DNA of 9,209 nt, from contig JAFOKI010000101.1 in assembly GCA_017419895.1 (NCBI GenBank), positions 1 through 9,209 of the forward strand, read 5' to 3'. The stretch is from Eubacterium sp. (GTDB lineage Bacteria > Bacillota > Clostridia > Peptostreptococcales > Anaerovoracaceae). This document shows, piece by piece, positions 1-7,379 of this stretch (position 1 is the stretch's first letter; the number at the start of each line of letters is the position of its first letter). A program made the translations under genes and the position numbers. Under the pieces are notes generated by a model. That model was not told the origin of the DNA and made no database searches. It saw only the letters and a program-made list of their open reading frames with translations.

Positions 1-129
1 AGACTTGGCGGATTCGACGCTGTAGGACCTGTTCTCCAGGGACTCAACGCATCCATCAACGACCTGTCCAGAGGCTGCAACGCGGACGAAGTTTACTACA
101 TGTCCATCATCACGGCTGCTCTCGCATAA
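1..129 (+). CDS. pta: phosphate acetyltransferase, C-terminal 42 residues (5' end outside window)
   Basis: The gene enters from the left edge in frame 1 and stops at TAA 127-129. Only the last 42 residues are visible. They contain GPVLQGLNASINDLSRGC followed by a short helix-like tail ending in ITAALA. The pattern GP-(V/I)-(L/V)-QGL...NDLSRGC near the C-terminus is, from memory, diagnostic of phosphotransacetylases, which interconvert acetyl-CoA and acetyl phosphate in the cytoplasm for acetate fermentation with acetate kinase. Phosphate butyryltransferase is related but I do not recall it carrying the DLSRGC signature. The gene is convergent with the pyrimidine operon and is followed by its own terminator at 155-186, so it is a separate transcription unit. 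Any partner ackA would lie off the window. The identification rests on a short fragment. Confidence 0.85.
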   Translation, partial: RLGGFDAVGPVLQGLNASINDLSRGCNADEVYYMSIITAALA

Positions 130-154
130 GCCTGCATAACAGAATCGCATTTAT

Positions 155-186
155 AAAACGGACCTTCGCGGTCCGTTTTTTCTTTT
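155..186 (+). terminator. intrinsic terminator after pta, probably bidirectional
   Basis: A perfect 10-bp stem (155-164 with 170-179, AAAACGGACC / GGTCCGTTTT) closes a 5-nt loop and runs into a T-rich tail (176-186). It starts 26 nt after the pta stop. Read on the minus strand, the same stem ends in ...GTTTTATAAAT, so it can also stop transcripts coming from preA. This fits its position between convergent genes. Confidence 0.9.
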
Positions 187-217
187 GCTGTTTGGTTAAG
201 ATATATGTTAAATAGAA

Positions 218-282
218 GCGCGGGCACAGACTATATGGGAGCGAACCGTTTCAGTTCAAGCCCGTATAGTCTGTGCCCGCGC
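218..282. repeat. long near-perfect stem-loop between pta and preA
   Basis: Arms 218-239 and 261-282 are 22 nt each and fully complementary except for one position that forms a G-U wobble in RNA on one strand. The 21-nt loop (240-260) has a smaller dyad, GAAC...GTTC, so the whole folds as one 65-nt rod with an internal loop. It lies 31-95 nt downstream of the preA stop. The minus-strand sequence after the stem is only moderately T-rich (TTCTATTTAAC), so it is a weak candidate terminator. It may protect the 3' end of the operon mRNA or belong to a dispersed hairpin family. Confidence 0.8.
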
Positions 283-312
283 ACTTTGTATTTGATCTTA
301 ATAACTGTCAGC

Positions 313-1554
313 TTAGATCGCTTTGTCCTCCGGCGCGCCGGGGCGTCCGGGTTTCATCTTGATCTCGCCCTTGCCGATAGCGTTGACCGGACAGATAAGT
401 ACGCAAAGGTGGCAGCCTACGCACTTTTCTTTGTCGCAGTAAGGAAGTCTGTCTTCTTCATCCCAGCTGATCGCCTGGTGAGCGCCGTCGAAGCACGAAA
501 TGTAGCAGCGGCCGCAGCCGATGCACTTGTCATGATCGATTTCCGGATAAACGATATAATCACGGTCGAGATTTTCTGCCGGGATCATGTTTCCGTTAGC
601 TGCTCCGATGATCTCGCTGAGGCTGTCGATTCCCTGCTCTTCCATGTAGTATTCAAGGCCGCTCTTGAGGTCATCTATGATGCGGTAGCCGTACTGCATT
701 ACCGCTGTGGTGATCTGGAGCGTTGTGGAACCAAGGAGAAGGAACTCAGCTGCGTCTTCCCATGTCTCGATACCGCCGATACCGGAAATAGGTACTCCGG
801 GGATACCGTCACGGAGCTGCTGTACGAATCTGAGAGCAACCGGCTTAACAGCCTTTCCGGAATAACCGGAAATCGAGGATTTGCCGTTGATAATAGGCAT
901 ACCTATTTTTCTGTTAAGGTCGACGTTGCAGATAGACTTGATCGTATTGATTGCAGCGATACCGTCGGCTCCGCCTTCCAGACAAGCTTTTGCAACAGGT
1001 ACCATGTCCGTGATGTTAGGTGTCATCTTGGCCATCATCGGGAGGTTCGATCCGCGTTTTACTGCTTGGCAGAAGCTCTTGCAGAGTTCGGGGTTCGTTC
1101 CTACATCGGAACCCATCGCGTGGGACGTCATCTGCGGACATGAGAGGTTCATTTCGATCATGTCTGCACCGGCTTCCGTTACGAGGCGGGCAAGTTCTTC
1201 CCAGTCATCCTCTGTCGGTCCCATGATGGAAGCGATGAGAACTTTGTCCGGGTAATTCTGTTTAAGTTTTCTGAGATCGGCGAGGTTCTCTTCAAGCGAA
1301 TGCTCGGCGATCTGCTCCATATTTTTAAATCCGACAAAAGGCGTGCCTTCCTTTGTCACAGCGTCGAAACGCGGGGAAACTTCGTCGATAAGGAAATCTC
1401 CCGGGCCTATCGTTTTGAATACTATTCCGCCCCAGCCGGCGTCATAGCATTTAGCGCACATCTCATAGCAGTTACCTACGGGAGAAGACGACAGGCAGAA
1501 CGGGTTTTCAAAATGCACGCCGAGAAAATCAACAGATAAATCTTTCTTTGCCAT
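313..1554 (-). CDS. preA: NAD-dependent dihydropyrimidine dehydrogenase, catalytic subunit PreA
   Basis: This 413-residue protein is the FMN and iron-sulfur subunit that reduces uracil or thymine to the 5,6-dihydro form in the cytoplasm, using electrons passed from PreT. The first 310 or so residues form a dihydroorotate-dehydrogenase-like TIM barrel. It starts with [12 protein letters not shown], and NLSCP holds the presumed catalytic Cys139. The stretch [11 protein letters not shown] around 259-269 fits the FMN phosphate site. The C-terminus carries two [4Fe-4S] motifs: C344-x2-C347-x2-C350-x3-C354 and C378-x2-C381-x2-C384-x3-C388P. The architecture and length match PreA of E. coli and the C-terminal half of eukaryotic DPYD. 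The ATG is set by an AGGAGG placed 8 nt upstream, inside the end of preT. It is the last gene of the operon. The true direction in vivo and the uracil-versus-thymine preference cannot be read from the sequence. Confidence 0.95.
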   Translation of the reverse strand: MAKKDLSVDFLGVHFENPFCLSSSPVGNCYEMCAKCYDAGWGGIVFKTIGPGDFLIDEVSPRFDAVTKEGTPFVGFKNMEQIAEHSLEENLADLRKLKQNYPDKVLIASIMGPTEDDWEELARLVTEAGADMIEMNLSCPQMTSHAMGSDVGTNPELCKSFCQAVKRGSNLPMMAKMTPNITDMVPVAKACLEGGADGIAAINTIKSICNVDLNRKIGMPIINGKSSISGYSGKAVKPVALRFVQQLRDGIPGVPISGIGGIETWEDAAEFLLLGSTTLQITTAVMQYGYRIIDDLKSGLEYYMEEQGIDSLSEIIGAANGNMIPAENLDRDYIVYPEIDHDKCIGCGRCYISCFDGAHQAISWDEEDRLPYCDKEKCVGCHLCVLICPVNAIGKGEIKMKPGRPGAPEDKAI

Positions 1555-1568
1555 CTCATTTCCCTCCT
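1552..1568 (-). promoter_or_regulatory. preT stop / preA start junction with embedded ribosome-binding site
   Basis: On the minus strand the last preT codons (…L G G K, stop) contain TAGGAGGG (about 1561-1568), a strong Shine-Dalgarno site for preA. The preT TGA (1556-1558) is separated by one base from the preA ATG (1552-1554). This arrangement favours translational coupling and equal amounts of the two subunits of one complex. Confidence 0.85.
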
Positions 1569-2779
1569 AAATACGCATCTATCGCCGCCGCGGCTTCTTT
1601 ACCTTTCTTGACCGCGTAAACAACTGTCTTGTCTCCCTTAACGAGATCGCCTGCTGCGAATACATTGTCGCCGAGATAGCAGCCATCAGCAGCCACTTCA
1701 TTCTTGACCATGTCAATGCCGAGTTCGCCAGCCTTTGTTCCCTGGCCTACAGCAAGCACGATGAGATCTGCCTCGATCTTGACTTCACTGTTGAGTTTTC
1801 TGTGTCTGAACGTGACTGTCTTTCCGTCGACTGCAACAGGAGCATATCCATCCATGATGGTAACGCCCATAGCTCTGGCGATCTCAAGTTCTTCCTTGGA
1901 AGCCCTGAAGTCAACAAGTTCTTTTCTCGTGAAGTTCGTTACGTTCTGAACGCCGAGGATCTTGAGCGATGCGGAAGCATCCATCGCGGAGTCGCCGCCG
2001 CCGATAACAACAGCGTTGTCCGGAAGTTCAACGTCGCCCTGTTTATCGGAGAGTTCCTTAAGGAATGTGACCGAAGGAACAGCGTACTCATTTCCTTCGA
2101 ACATGTCGAGGATCTGCGGTTCGCCGATACCTACGTCAACAAGAACGGCATCGTATTTCTCTTTCAGTTCATCCATCGTGATGTCTTTTCCGACCTCGCA
2201 TCCGAGGATCAGATTGGCTCCGATAGCTTGAACTTTCGCTATCTCGCTTGCTACAACAGCATTCGGGAGTCTGTATTCCGGAATGGCTTTTCTGAGAAGT
2301 CCACCCGGGAGCTCATCTTTTTCATATACGTCTACTGCGTATCCGAGTTTGAGCAGATCAGCAGCTGCCTGGATTCCTCCCGGGCCACTTCCGATGATGG
2401 CGACTTTCTTGCCGTTGTCTTCGCCTTTTTCAAGGATCTTCATACCGACCTTATCTTCAAAATCGGTAACAAAGCGCTGGATCCCGCTGATATCGATCGG
2501 TTTGTCGATACCGCAGCGTGAACATGCTTCGGCGCAGTATCTTTCTGTCGGGCATACTCTCGCGCAGACAGCACCTAAAGCGTTGTTCTTTCTGACCGTT
2601 TCTGCAGCGCCTTTAAAGTTGCGGAATCTCACGCTGCGTATGAATCTAGCCGGATCCGTATGAGCGGGACATGCCGCCGAACACGGAGCATCATGGCACA
2701 GAAGGCATCTTGCGGCTTCTTCCATGACTGTCATGACAGTATACGCGGGTTTGAGTTCCTTTGTGAATTCCTGAGTCAT
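1556..2779 (-). CDS. preT: NAD-dependent dihydropyrimidine dehydrogenase, electron-input subunit PreT
   Basis: This 407-residue flavoprotein would oxidise NAD(P)H through FAD and pass electrons through iron-sulfur centres to PreA. It belongs to the glutamate-synthase small-subunit (GltD-like) family, equivalent to the N-terminal half of DPYD. The N-terminal Fe-S domain has C25-x2-C28-x4-C33-x3-C37 and a second cluster of C72, C76, C82, C86 (plus C89). The FAD dinucleotide motif is GSGPGG at 130-135, followed by ELPGGLL. The second nucleotide-binding motif is [12 protein letters not shown] at 258-269. The FAD-closing motif AAGD is at 375-378. The length is close to E. coli PreT. The start is supported by AGGAGG (2790-2795) 10 nt upstream. 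It is followed by preA with a 1-nt gap. NADH rather than NADPH is inferred by family, not from a decisive residue. Confidence 0.94.
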   Translation of the reverse strand: MTQEFTKELKPAYTVMTVMEEAARCLLCHDAPCSAACPAHTDPARFIRSVRFRNFKGAAETVRKNNALGAVCARVCPTERYCAEACSRCGIDKPIDISGIQRFVTDFEDKVGMKILEKGEDNGKKVAIIGSGPGGIQAAADLLKLGYAVDVYEKDELPGGLLRKAIPEYRLPNAVVASEIAKVQAIGANLILGCEVGKDITMDELKEKYDAVLVDVGIGEPQILDMFEGNEYAVPSVTFLKELSDKQGDVELPDNAVVIGGGDSAMDASASLKILGVQNVTNFTRKELVDFRASKEELEIARAMGVTIMDGYAPVAVDGKTVTFRHRKLNSEVKIEADLIVLAVGQGTKAGELGIDMVKNEVAADGCYLGDNVFAAGDLVKGDKTVVYAVKKGKEAAAAIDAYLGGK

Positions 2780-2812
2780 GATTTGTTTACCTCCTCATCC
2801 GATTTGACCGAT

Positions 2813-2857
2813 ACTGCCGGAGACCATTAGGGATGTACACTAGTGACCTCCGGCAGT
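2813..2857. repeat. intercistronic stem-loop between amidohydrolase gene and preT
   Basis: A perfect 10-bp stem (2813-2822 ACTGCCGGAG with 2848-2857 CTCCGGCAGT) closes a 25-nt loop containing the palindrome CACTAGTG. It sits in the 110-nt gap, 33 nt after the upstream stop and about 18 nt before the preT ribosome-binding site. No T-run follows on the minus strand, so it is not a standard terminator. An mRNA stability or processing element is the more likely reading. Confidence 0.7.
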
Positions 2858-2889
2858 TAAACTGACATCAAAAATCGTCGATTAAGCTA

Positions 2890-4161
2890 TTAAAGTCCTC
2901 CGTTAGCATCAAGCTTGAGGACAGCATTCAGCATTACGCTTGCAGCTTTTGTGCAGAGTTCGTCCGATGTGTGCTCGGGTTCGCAGTGCGAAAGTCCCTT
3001 TTCCGACGGAGCGAAGATCATCGTTGTCGGTATCATGTACGAAATGTACTGGGCATCGTGGCCAGCGCCGGAGTTGATGTCCATATGGCTGTATCCGAGC
3101 TCTTCAACAGATTCTCTTACATAGTTTACGAGAGTCTTGTTCCAGTAAACTGTATCTCTGTTCCATCCCAGAACGACTTCACACTTGCAGCCGTTCCATT
3201 CTCTCTCTTCGAGTGTCGCAAGTATAGCGCGGACTTTGTTGAGAGCTTCAGGATCTTCGTGTCTGACGTCGATCGAGAAGTCGAAGAAGTCAGGAATAAC
3301 TGTGTTTACACACGGATGGATAACTACTTCACCTGTCGTATATACGATATCATCGTAACCGAGCTTGTCGATCTCTTCATGCAGGTAGCAGAGAGCCTGA
3401 GCAGCAGCATAGAACGCGTCGTGACGTTTCTTCATCGGGAATGTGCCGGCATGAGCAGCGAATCCGTAGAACTTGATTCTGTAAAGCATCTGGCCGAGTA
3501 CGCATGTTACGACGCCGATGTCTTTTCCTGCATCCTCGAGGATCGGGCCCTGCTCGATATGCGTTTCAAAGAGTGCCAGGTATTTTTCCGGGGTCATACG
3601 GTTTGCGGCGTCGCCTTTGTACTTGAAGTTAGCGAGTCTCTCGCCAAATGTCACTTCAGTGTCAAGGATGGAGTGTGAAGCCATCATCTTGTCATAAGCG
3701 AAATTGTCCCTGAATCTTTCTGGCATGTAGTCGTGAGCCATCGTTCCCGAGCACATCATGCACGGCGGGAATTCAGAACCTTCTTCGTTCGTGAAGATCA
3801 TAGCCGTGAGAGGATGTTTGTGCGGAATATTCTCTGCAGCGACTGTTTCCAGTACTTCCATGGCGCTCATTACACCGAGGATACCGTCGTAGTTACCGCC
3901 GTTCTTAACAGAGTCGCAGTGCGATCCCATTACTATCCTCTTTGCGTCCGGATCCGAACCCGGAAGTGTGGCATACATGTTGGCCAGGTCATCCGTCTCA
4001 ATGGTCGCGCCTATAGCCGTCATGCGTTTTACCCACTCGTCTCTTGCCATGATGTCTTCAGCGGAGAGTGCATATCTCGTGATTCCACCGTGTCCGGCAT
4101 CGCCGAACTGACTGAATGTCTTGATCTTGTCGCTCATTCTTTCCAGACTGCACTGATACAT
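2890..4161 (-). CDS. M20-type N-carbamoyl amidohydrolase, probable beta-ureidopropionase
   Basis: The protein has 423 residues from the chosen ATG and belongs to the metal-dependent M20 hydantoinase/carbamoylase group (N-carbamoyl-L-amino acid hydrolase, allantoate amidohydrolase, bacterial and yeast beta-ureidopropionase). Metal-site motifs, numbered from this start, are GSHCDS (H81), GGNYDG (D92), TNEEGSEF (E126/E127), ETHIEQGP (H201) and SHCEPEHTS (H392). HAGTFPM (about 237-243), NTVIP (286-290), DVRH (298-301) and SGAGHDA (364-370) fit the substrate pocket and dimer lid. Lying between the transporter and preT downstream of hydA, it most likely cleaves N-carbamoyl-beta-alanine (or the methyl homologue) to beta-alanine, CO2 and NH3. 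Sequence alone does not exclude allantoate or N-carbamoyl-L-amino acids. An in-frame ATG 9 nt further upstream (4170) abuts the Shine-Dalgarno directly and is disfavoured. Confidence 0.88.
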   Translation of the reverse strand: MYQCSLERMSDKIKTFSQFGDAGHGGITRYALSAEDIMARDEWVKRMTAIGATIETDDLANMYATLPGSDPDAKRIVMGSHCDSVKNGGNYDGILGVMSAMEVLETVAAENIPHKHPLTAMIFTNEEGSEFPPCMMCSGTMAHDYMPERFRDNFAYDKMMASHSILDTEVTFGERLANFKYKGDAANRMTPEKYLALFETHIEQGPILEDAGKDIGVVTCVLGQMLYRIKFYGFAAHAGTFPMKKRHDAFYAAAQALCYLHEEIDKLGYDDIVYTTGEVVIHPCVNTVIPDFFDFSIDVRHEDPEALNKVRAILATLEEREWNGCKCEVVLGWNRDTVYWNKTLVNYVRESVEELGYSHMDINSGAGHDAQYISYMIPTTMIFAPSEKGLSHCEPEHTSDELCTKAASVMLNAVLKLDANGGL

Positions 4162-4176
4162 AAAAATCATCTCCTT
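4159..4176 (-). promoter_or_regulatory. ribosome-binding site that decides the amidohydrolase start
   Basis: On the minus strand AAGGAG (4171-4176) is followed immediately by ATG ATT TTT ATG. The first ATG (4168-4170) has no spacer, while the second (4159-4161) is 9 nt away, a normal distance. The second is therefore taken as the start, removing three residues from the longest reading frame. Confidence 0.75.
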
Positions 4177-4205
4177 GTCAAATAGTAACTGTTTGTAATC
4201 AGATA

Positions 4206-4243
4206 TGGCGATGCCGGATCCCGCCTGGTGGGATCCGGCGCCA
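4206..4243. repeat. intercistronic stem-loop between transporter and amidohydrolase genes
   Basis: A perfect 10-bp, GC-rich stem (4213-4222 GCCGGATCCC with 4230-4239 GGGATCCGGC) has a 7-nt loop. It extends outward by four more pairs (TGGC 4206-4209 with GCCA 4240-4243) past a 3-nt bulge. It starts 18 nt after the transporter stop. On the minus strand it is followed by ATATCTGATTAC, with no U-run, so complete termination is unlikely. It could dampen or stabilise the message between transporter and enzyme genes. Confidence 0.75.
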
Positions 4244-4261
4244 TTTGATATTTATTGTTGT

Positions 4262-5863
4262 TTAGATTGTGCCGGTCATGGCCTCATGCTCTTCTTCACT
4301 AACAAAGCCTTTTGCTTCCTTGTTGCCGAATGCGCTGGACTTCATAAGCAGTACGTATACGACGAACGCAACGATGAACGAGAAGAGATATCCGTTCGCG
4401 GCGATCATGTCGAGGAAGTTCGGGGTCGTACGTCCCGAGCCTGCAAACGCGAATACTGTGTTGCCGAGCAGCGGGAGTATGAACGATGCGATCCATGCGA
4501 TGATAGCGCACCAGTTCCAACCGCTTGAGTATCTGTAACGTCCGTCATTGCCCATGTAGAGCGAACGGAGGTCGACACGTTTCTCTTTGCAGATGAAGTA
4601 GTCTGCGCACAGGATAGCCGCTACCGGAGCGATGATCGTTCCGTAGTTGTTCAGCCATGTGAAGATGTATGCAGCACCGGAACCATAGATGAACCAGGGC
4701 TGTGTTACGAATACGGAGATCAGGATGGTGATAATAACGCCCTTCTTGAAGGAGATCTTCTGCGGAGAGATGTTCGACCATCCATTCGACGGAGCTACGA
4801 TATTCGCAGCTACGCATGTTGTAAGTGTAGCAACGATTACACCGATGGAGCAGATCAGGATAGCGATCTTGCTGTCAACATAGTAGAATACCGTGGTCGG
4901 GTCGAAGCTTGCTTCTCCGAGTTTGTACTTTGTAGCCTGAGCGAAGAGCGCACCTGCGATAGCGCAGATGGCCATCGGGATCGGCATACCGATCATCTGG
5001 CCGTTGAACTGGTCTTTCTGAGATCTCGCCATCTTGGAGAAGTCAGGAATGTTCAGGGCTACAGTCGCCCAGTATGCAATGTTGGCCGTCAAGCCCGCCA
5101 AATATACAAAGGCGAATCCACCGTTCTTGTCTATGAGTTCCTGATGGTTTCCTTCTGTGAATACGTCGAATACACTGTGGCCTGTCTGCTTGATGGTGAT
5201 CGCGCTCCACAGGAACAGAGCGAGGATAACGACGATCAGGAGCGGTCCGCCTATGTTCTGGACGAACTTGATCTTGTCCATGCCGTTATATGCTACCCAT
5301 CCGCAGATAAGTACGAATACGATGAATCCGATGAACTGGCCGATTACTACATTGTCGTTTCCGGGGAGGGATATCGTCTTTTCCTGATCCGAGAAGAACG
5401 GAATAACGATACCGATGAGAGCAGCGATAGCGCCGCCGCCTACCCAGGACTGTACTGCAGCCCAGCCGCATCCGATGATCGACCTCGAAATACTTGAGAG
5501 CTGTGCTCCCGCGGTACCGAACGTCAGTCTTGCGTAAATCGGGTAAGGAATACCGTATTTGGTACCTACATGTGAGTTCAGCTGGATCGGGATCAGGATG
5601 ATCAGGTTACCTAAGATTACGTTGATGATCGCCAGAAGCGGTGAAACACCGAGCGCAACCAGTGAGGATGCCAGAGCCAGAGCCGGAATCGATACCGAAA
5701 GTCCGAGCCACAGGTCTGCGACGTCCTTTGTACGCCATGTTCTGTCCGCCAGTTTCGTAGGCGCGAGGTCTTCATTATAGTGCTTTGCTGCTTTAAGCTC
5801 AGCTTCTGCTTCCGGAGCAAGCTCTATAAGTTCCCCTCTTCTTAACTGAGTGATCTTACTCAT
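4262..5863 (-). CDS. NCS1-family nucleobase/hydantoin/allantoin-type transporter
   Basis: This 533-residue polytopic membrane protein has roughly 12 hydrophobic segments (the first near 52-72, the last near 488-508). The N-terminal NEDLAPT...RTW (30-43) is characteristic of NCS1 symporters such as Mhp1 and PucI. Helix 3 has GWAAVQSW, with W134 and Q138 spaced like the ligand-stacking Trp and Gln of Mhp1 (from memory W117 and Q121). The helix 6 end has YWATVALNIPDFSKMARSQ, and NIVAPSNGWSN (354-364) matches the conserved helix 8 region. The tail is cytoplasmic and acidic. Given its place between hydA and the amidohydrolase, it should import the pathway's substrate: uracil, thymine, dihydrouracil or possibly a hydantoin. 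The exact ligand and coupling ion are not decided by sequence. The ATG has AAGGAG 8 nt upstream. Confidence 0.92.
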   Translation of the reverse strand: MSKITQLRRGELIELAPEAEAELKAAKHYNEDLAPTKLADRTWRTKDVADLWLGLSVSIPALALASSLVALGVSPLLAIINVILGNLIILIPIQLNSHVGTKYGIPYPIYARLTFGTAGAQLSSISRSIIGCGWAAVQSWVGGGAIAALIGIVIPFFSDQEKTISLPGNDNVVIGQFIGFIVFVLICGWVAYNGMDKIKFVQNIGGPLLIVVILALFLWSAITIKQTGHSVFDVFTEGNHQELIDKNGGFAFVYLAGLTANIAYWATVALNIPDFSKMARSQKDQFNGQMIGMPIPMAICAIAGALFAQATKYKLGEASFDPTTVFYYVDSKIAILICSIGVIVATLTTCVAANIVAPSNGWSNISPQKISFKKGVIITILISVFVTQPWFIYGSGAAYIFTWLNNYGTIIAPVAAILCADYFICKEKRVDLRSLYMGNDGRYRYSSGWNWCAIIAWIASFILPLLGNTVFAFAGSGRTTPNFLDMIAANGYLFSFIVAFVVYVLLMKSSAFGNKEAKGFVSEEEHEAMTGTI

Positions 5864-5901
5864 AAGTCTCTCCTTCTTAATGAATTATTATGTTTTCACG
5901 A

Positions 5902-5950
5902 GCGGCTTTGTCTGCCGCGGTTGAACTTTGTTAACAGATCTGAACGATCT
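5902..5950. repeat. two short stem-loops between hydA and transporter gene
   Basis: The 95-nt gap holds two small dyads: 5902-5906/5914-5918 (GCGGC / GCCGC, 7-nt loop) and 5936-5940/5946-5950 (AGATC / GATCT, 5-nt loop). Both stems are only 5 bp and could arise by chance. They are noted because the other two long gaps of the operon also contain hairpins. Confidence 0.4.
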
Positions 5951-5958
5951 CCGGCTGC

Positions 5959-7362
5959 TTACATGTTCTCGTAAGCCTTGCAGTACGGAGCGCCCGGGAT
6001 GAATTTTCCGTCGCCCTTTTCGCCGACGTACTTGGCGTCTTCTACGATGACTTTTCCTCTGAGGAGGACTGTCTCCGGACGACCTTTCTGTTTCATTCCC
6101 TCATAAACGCTGTAGTCAACGCCTTCAAGGCAGCTCTCTACTCCCATTACGCCTTCGTAATCCGGATCGAATACTACGATGTCGGCGTCAAATCCCGCGG
6201 CGACGCAGCCTTTTGACGTAAGACCGTTGTTTCTTGCCGGGTTGTAGGACATGATCTCAACAAATTTCTGTTTTGAGATCTTGCCTTCGCATACACCGTA
6301 TGTCCAGATAGCATTCATTCTGTTCTGTACCGACGGAGCTCCGTTCGGGATGTCTGCGAACGAGCAGCCTTCTCCCATTCCGAGGTGTTTCTGGTATTCC
6401 CAGTCAAATCCGCAGTGGTCGGAGCTGACAGCGTTCAGCCAGCCTTCTCTGAGAGCTTCCCAAAGCACTTCCTGATGCTCTTTCGGTCTGAGCGCCGGCG
6501 AGCAGACGAATTTTGCGCCTTCTTCATTCGGAAGAGCAAGTACGGATTCGTCAAACAGCAGGTAGTGAGCGCATGTCTCGCCGTATACCGGCAGACCTTT
6601 CTGCTGTGCTTCTTTGATCGCCTGCAGAGCTTCCTTACACGTTACGTGTACGATGTAGATCGGAGCACCTGCCATTTCAGCCAGGTAGATCGCACGGCTC
6701 GTTGCTTCGCCTTCTACGATCGGCGGTCTGGAAACGCAGTGATAATACGCGCCAGTCTTGCCTTCCGCGATGAGTTTCTTTGTAAGGAAGTCGACCATGT
6801 CGCCGTTCTCGGCGTGTACCATTACCGTGATACCGGTCTCCTTACCTTTTATGAGAGCGTTGATGATCGCTTCGTCGTCAGCATGGAAGAACTGTCCCTT
6901 GTATGCCATGAAGAGTTTCATGGTCGGATATCCTGCTTCCGCGAGTTTCGGGATCTCTTCGATAACTTCAGGCCTCGGATCTGTCATGACCGGATGGAAC
7001 GCATAGTCGACCATTGCGATGCCTTCAGCGTCTGTTTTGTTGTATTCTTCAAGAGATTCGATAAGTCCTTTTCCCTTGACCTGGTTAACGAACTCGATAA
7101 CTGTTGTTGTTCCGCCTACCGCGCAAGCATTAGTTGTTTCAAATCCACGTACCTTGCTCCCTTTGTAGACGAATGAATAGTGGACGTGCTGATCGATTCC
7201 GCCCGGCATTACATACTTGCCTTTTGCGTCGATCACCTTATCTACCCCGTCTTCGGGGAATCCTGTTCCGACGGCTGCGATCTTCTCGCCGTCTACAAGA
7301 ACATCCGCGACGAACTCATTCTCTGTCGTCAGGATCGTTCCGCCTTTGATAAGTGTCCTCAT
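5959..7362 (-). CDS. hydA: dihydropyrimidinase (cyclic-imide amidohydrolase)
   Basis: This 467-residue cytoplasmic metalloenzyme of the amidohydrolase superfamily hydrolyses dihydrouracil or dihydrothymine to the N-carbamoyl-beta-amino acid. Binuclear-metal ligands are visible in order: H59-x-H61 (GGIDQHVH), K149 to be carboxylated (TMKLFMAYKG), H183 (MVHAENGD), H239 (IVHVTCKEA) and D315 (SSDHCGF). Substrate-contact residues typical of true dihydropyrimidinases also appear: Y154, S288 (CSPALRP) and N340 (IPNG). The length is typical of the family. One oddity is the segment after N340, GAPSVQNRM, where relatives usually have G-x-x-G-(V/I)-E-(D/T)-R. It is the first gene of the operon, with AAAGGAGGG (7371-7379) about 8 nt upstream of the ATG. 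D-hydantoinase activity is a common side reaction in this family and cannot be excluded. Confidence 0.95.
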   Translation of the reverse strand: MRTLIKGGTILTTENEFVADVLVDGEKIAAVGTGFPEDGVDKVIDAKGKYVMPGGIDQHVHYSFVYKGSKVRGFETTNACAVGGTTTVIEFVNQVKGKGLIESLEEYNKTDAEGIAMVDYAFHPVMTDPRPEVIEEIPKLAEAGYPTMKLFMAYKGQFFHADDEAIINALIKGKETGITVMVHAENGDMVDFLTKKLIAEGKTGAYYHCVSRPPIVEGEATSRAIYLAEMAGAPIYIVHVTCKEALQAIKEAQQKGLPVYGETCAHYLLFDESVLALPNEEGAKFVCSPALRPKEHQEVLWEALREGWLNAVSSDHCGFDWEYQKHLGMGEGCSFADIPNGAPSVQNRMNAIWTYGVCEGKISKQKFVEIMSYNPARNNGLTSKGCVAAGFDADIVVFDPDYEGVMGVESCLEGVDYSVYEGMKQKGRPETVLLRGKVIVEDAKYVGEKGDGKFIPGAPYCKAYENM

Positions 7363-7379
7363 AGTGTCATCCCTCCTTT

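Noticed and set aside
205..1143. Open frame of 312 codons on the plus strand over preA
   Set aside because: It is antisense to a gene with full family motifs, its translation has no domain-like pattern, and its start lies inside the intergenic hairpin region.
1802..2521. Open frame of 239 codons on the plus strand over preT
   Set aside because: It mirrors the codon bias of preT on the opposite strand; there is no ribosome-binding site and no recognisable protein.
2971..3678. Long plus-strand frames over the amidohydrolase (2971-3678, 3733-4185)
   Set aside because: Shadows of a gene whose metal-binding motifs are all intact on the minus strand.
6385..7176. 263-codon plus-strand frame over hydA
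   Set aside because: Antisense shadow; composition rich in Phe, Arg and Cys with no motif, inside a complete dihydropyrimidinase gene.
5959..7362. Alternative reading of the cluster as a purine/allantoin pathway (allantoinase, allantoate amidohydrolase, allantoin permease)
   Set aside because: preT and preA in the same operon and the Y154/S288/N340 pattern in HydA favour reductive pyrimidine degradation; no other purine gene is present.
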